The position numbers and the translations under genes were made by a program. A DNA stretch of 64,000 bases from Thermomonas fusca DSM 15424 (GTDB lineage: Bacteria; Pseudomonadota; Gammaproteobacteria; Xanthomonadales; Xanthomonadaceae), in the NCBI RefSeq assembly GCF_000423885.1, contig NZ_AUIV01000012.1, positions 7,501-71,500 of the forward strand, written 5' to 3'. Positions 63,892-64,000 of the stretch are shown here, piece after piece. A model generated the notes under the pieces. It was not told the origin of the DNA. It ran no database searches and saw nothing but the letters and a program-made list of their open reading frames with translations. Each line of letters opens with the position of its first letter. The first letter of the stretch is position 1.

Positions 63892-64000
63892 ATGTGTCTG
63901 CTTGCCCTTGCCTGGAATGTGCATCCCCGCTGGCGGCTGGTGGTCGCCGGCAATCGCGACGAACAGCACGCCCGCCCGACCGCGCCGCTGGCCCGCTGGC
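63892..64000 (+). CDS. NRDE family (TANGO2-like) protein, N-terminal part
   Basis: Partial, 36 codons to the window end. MCLLALAWNVHPRWRLVVAGNRDE, read as MCLLALAWNV then WRLVVAGNRDE, with HARPTAPLARW. The Cys-2 start and NRDE motif are diagnostic of the TANGO2/NRDE group, whose biochemical role is unsettled. Divergent from mraZ. Confidence 0.83.
   Translation, partial: MCLLALAWNVHPRWRLVVAGNRDEQHARPTAPLARW

Overview
The window is GC-rich, densely coded chromosomal DNA from a gammaproteobacterium that looks like Lysobacteraceae (Xanthomonadaceae; Lysobacter/Luteimonas/Thermomonas/Xanthomonas relatives). This is inferred from the PPi-dependent phosphofructokinase, the pil genes beside sucCD and coaE, the lpxC-dciA-M23-secA-NUDIX order, and a dcw cluster without murD. 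No rRNA, tRNA, CRISPR array or complete insertion sequence was seen.

Layout. 1-12 kb: end of hemL, a voltage-gated-type K+ channel, two PLP enzymes (trans-sulfuration family and ArgD type), a glyoxalase, an SDR, a DedA-PAP2-type membrane fusion, mpl, adk, pfp, a CsgG-like lipoprotein-type gene and two small genes. 12-16.8 kb: H+-pumping pyrophosphatase (hppA) and sucCD. 16.9-20 kb: pilS and pilR, arranged tail to tail. 20-37.2 kb: accessory region inserted between pilR and pilB. 37.3-42 kb: pilB, pilC, pilD, coaE, then a NUDIX gene. 42.3-47.6 kb: secA, an M23 peptidase, dciA and lpxC. 47.9-63.6 kb: the dcw cluster on the minus strand, mraZ-rsmH-ftsL-ftsI-murE-murF-mraY-ftsW-murG-murC-ddl-ftsQ-ftsA-ftsZ, with nearly every gene overlapping the next. 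The window closes with the start of an NRDE-family gene.

The most interesting part is 20-37 kb. Two short type IV pilins each have a near-perfect sigma-54 promoter. The second pilin is followed, without a visible terminator, by a run of tightly packed genes: a TMTC-like GT-C membrane protein, CDP-glucose synthesis (RfbF), 4,6-dehydration (RfbG), a RmlC-like epimerase, a sugar C-methyltransferase of the NovU/TylC3 type, a 4-ketoreductase-like SDR, a second methyltransferase that has lost its zinc ligands, a CmcI-like O-methyltransferase, a GT2 and a flippase-like membrane protein. A polyprenyl-phosphate GT2 lies just beyond on the other strand. I read this as a candidate system that makes a C-methylated, possibly O-methylated 6-deoxyhexose on CDP and puts it on the pilin through a lipid carrier. 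No 2,3-dehydratase or RfbH is present, so the sugar would keep its 2- and 3-oxygens, as in noviose or virenose.

Around the sugar genes are small conflict-type modules: an XRE plus nucleotidyltransferase pair, an MNT antitoxin with a truncated HEPN partner fused to a piece of a glycosyltransferase gene, a HipBA pair, and an AAA/DUF4143 ATPase that appears to be leaderless. A small inverted-repeat element lies among them. The region between pilR and pilB therefore behaves like an integration hot spot.
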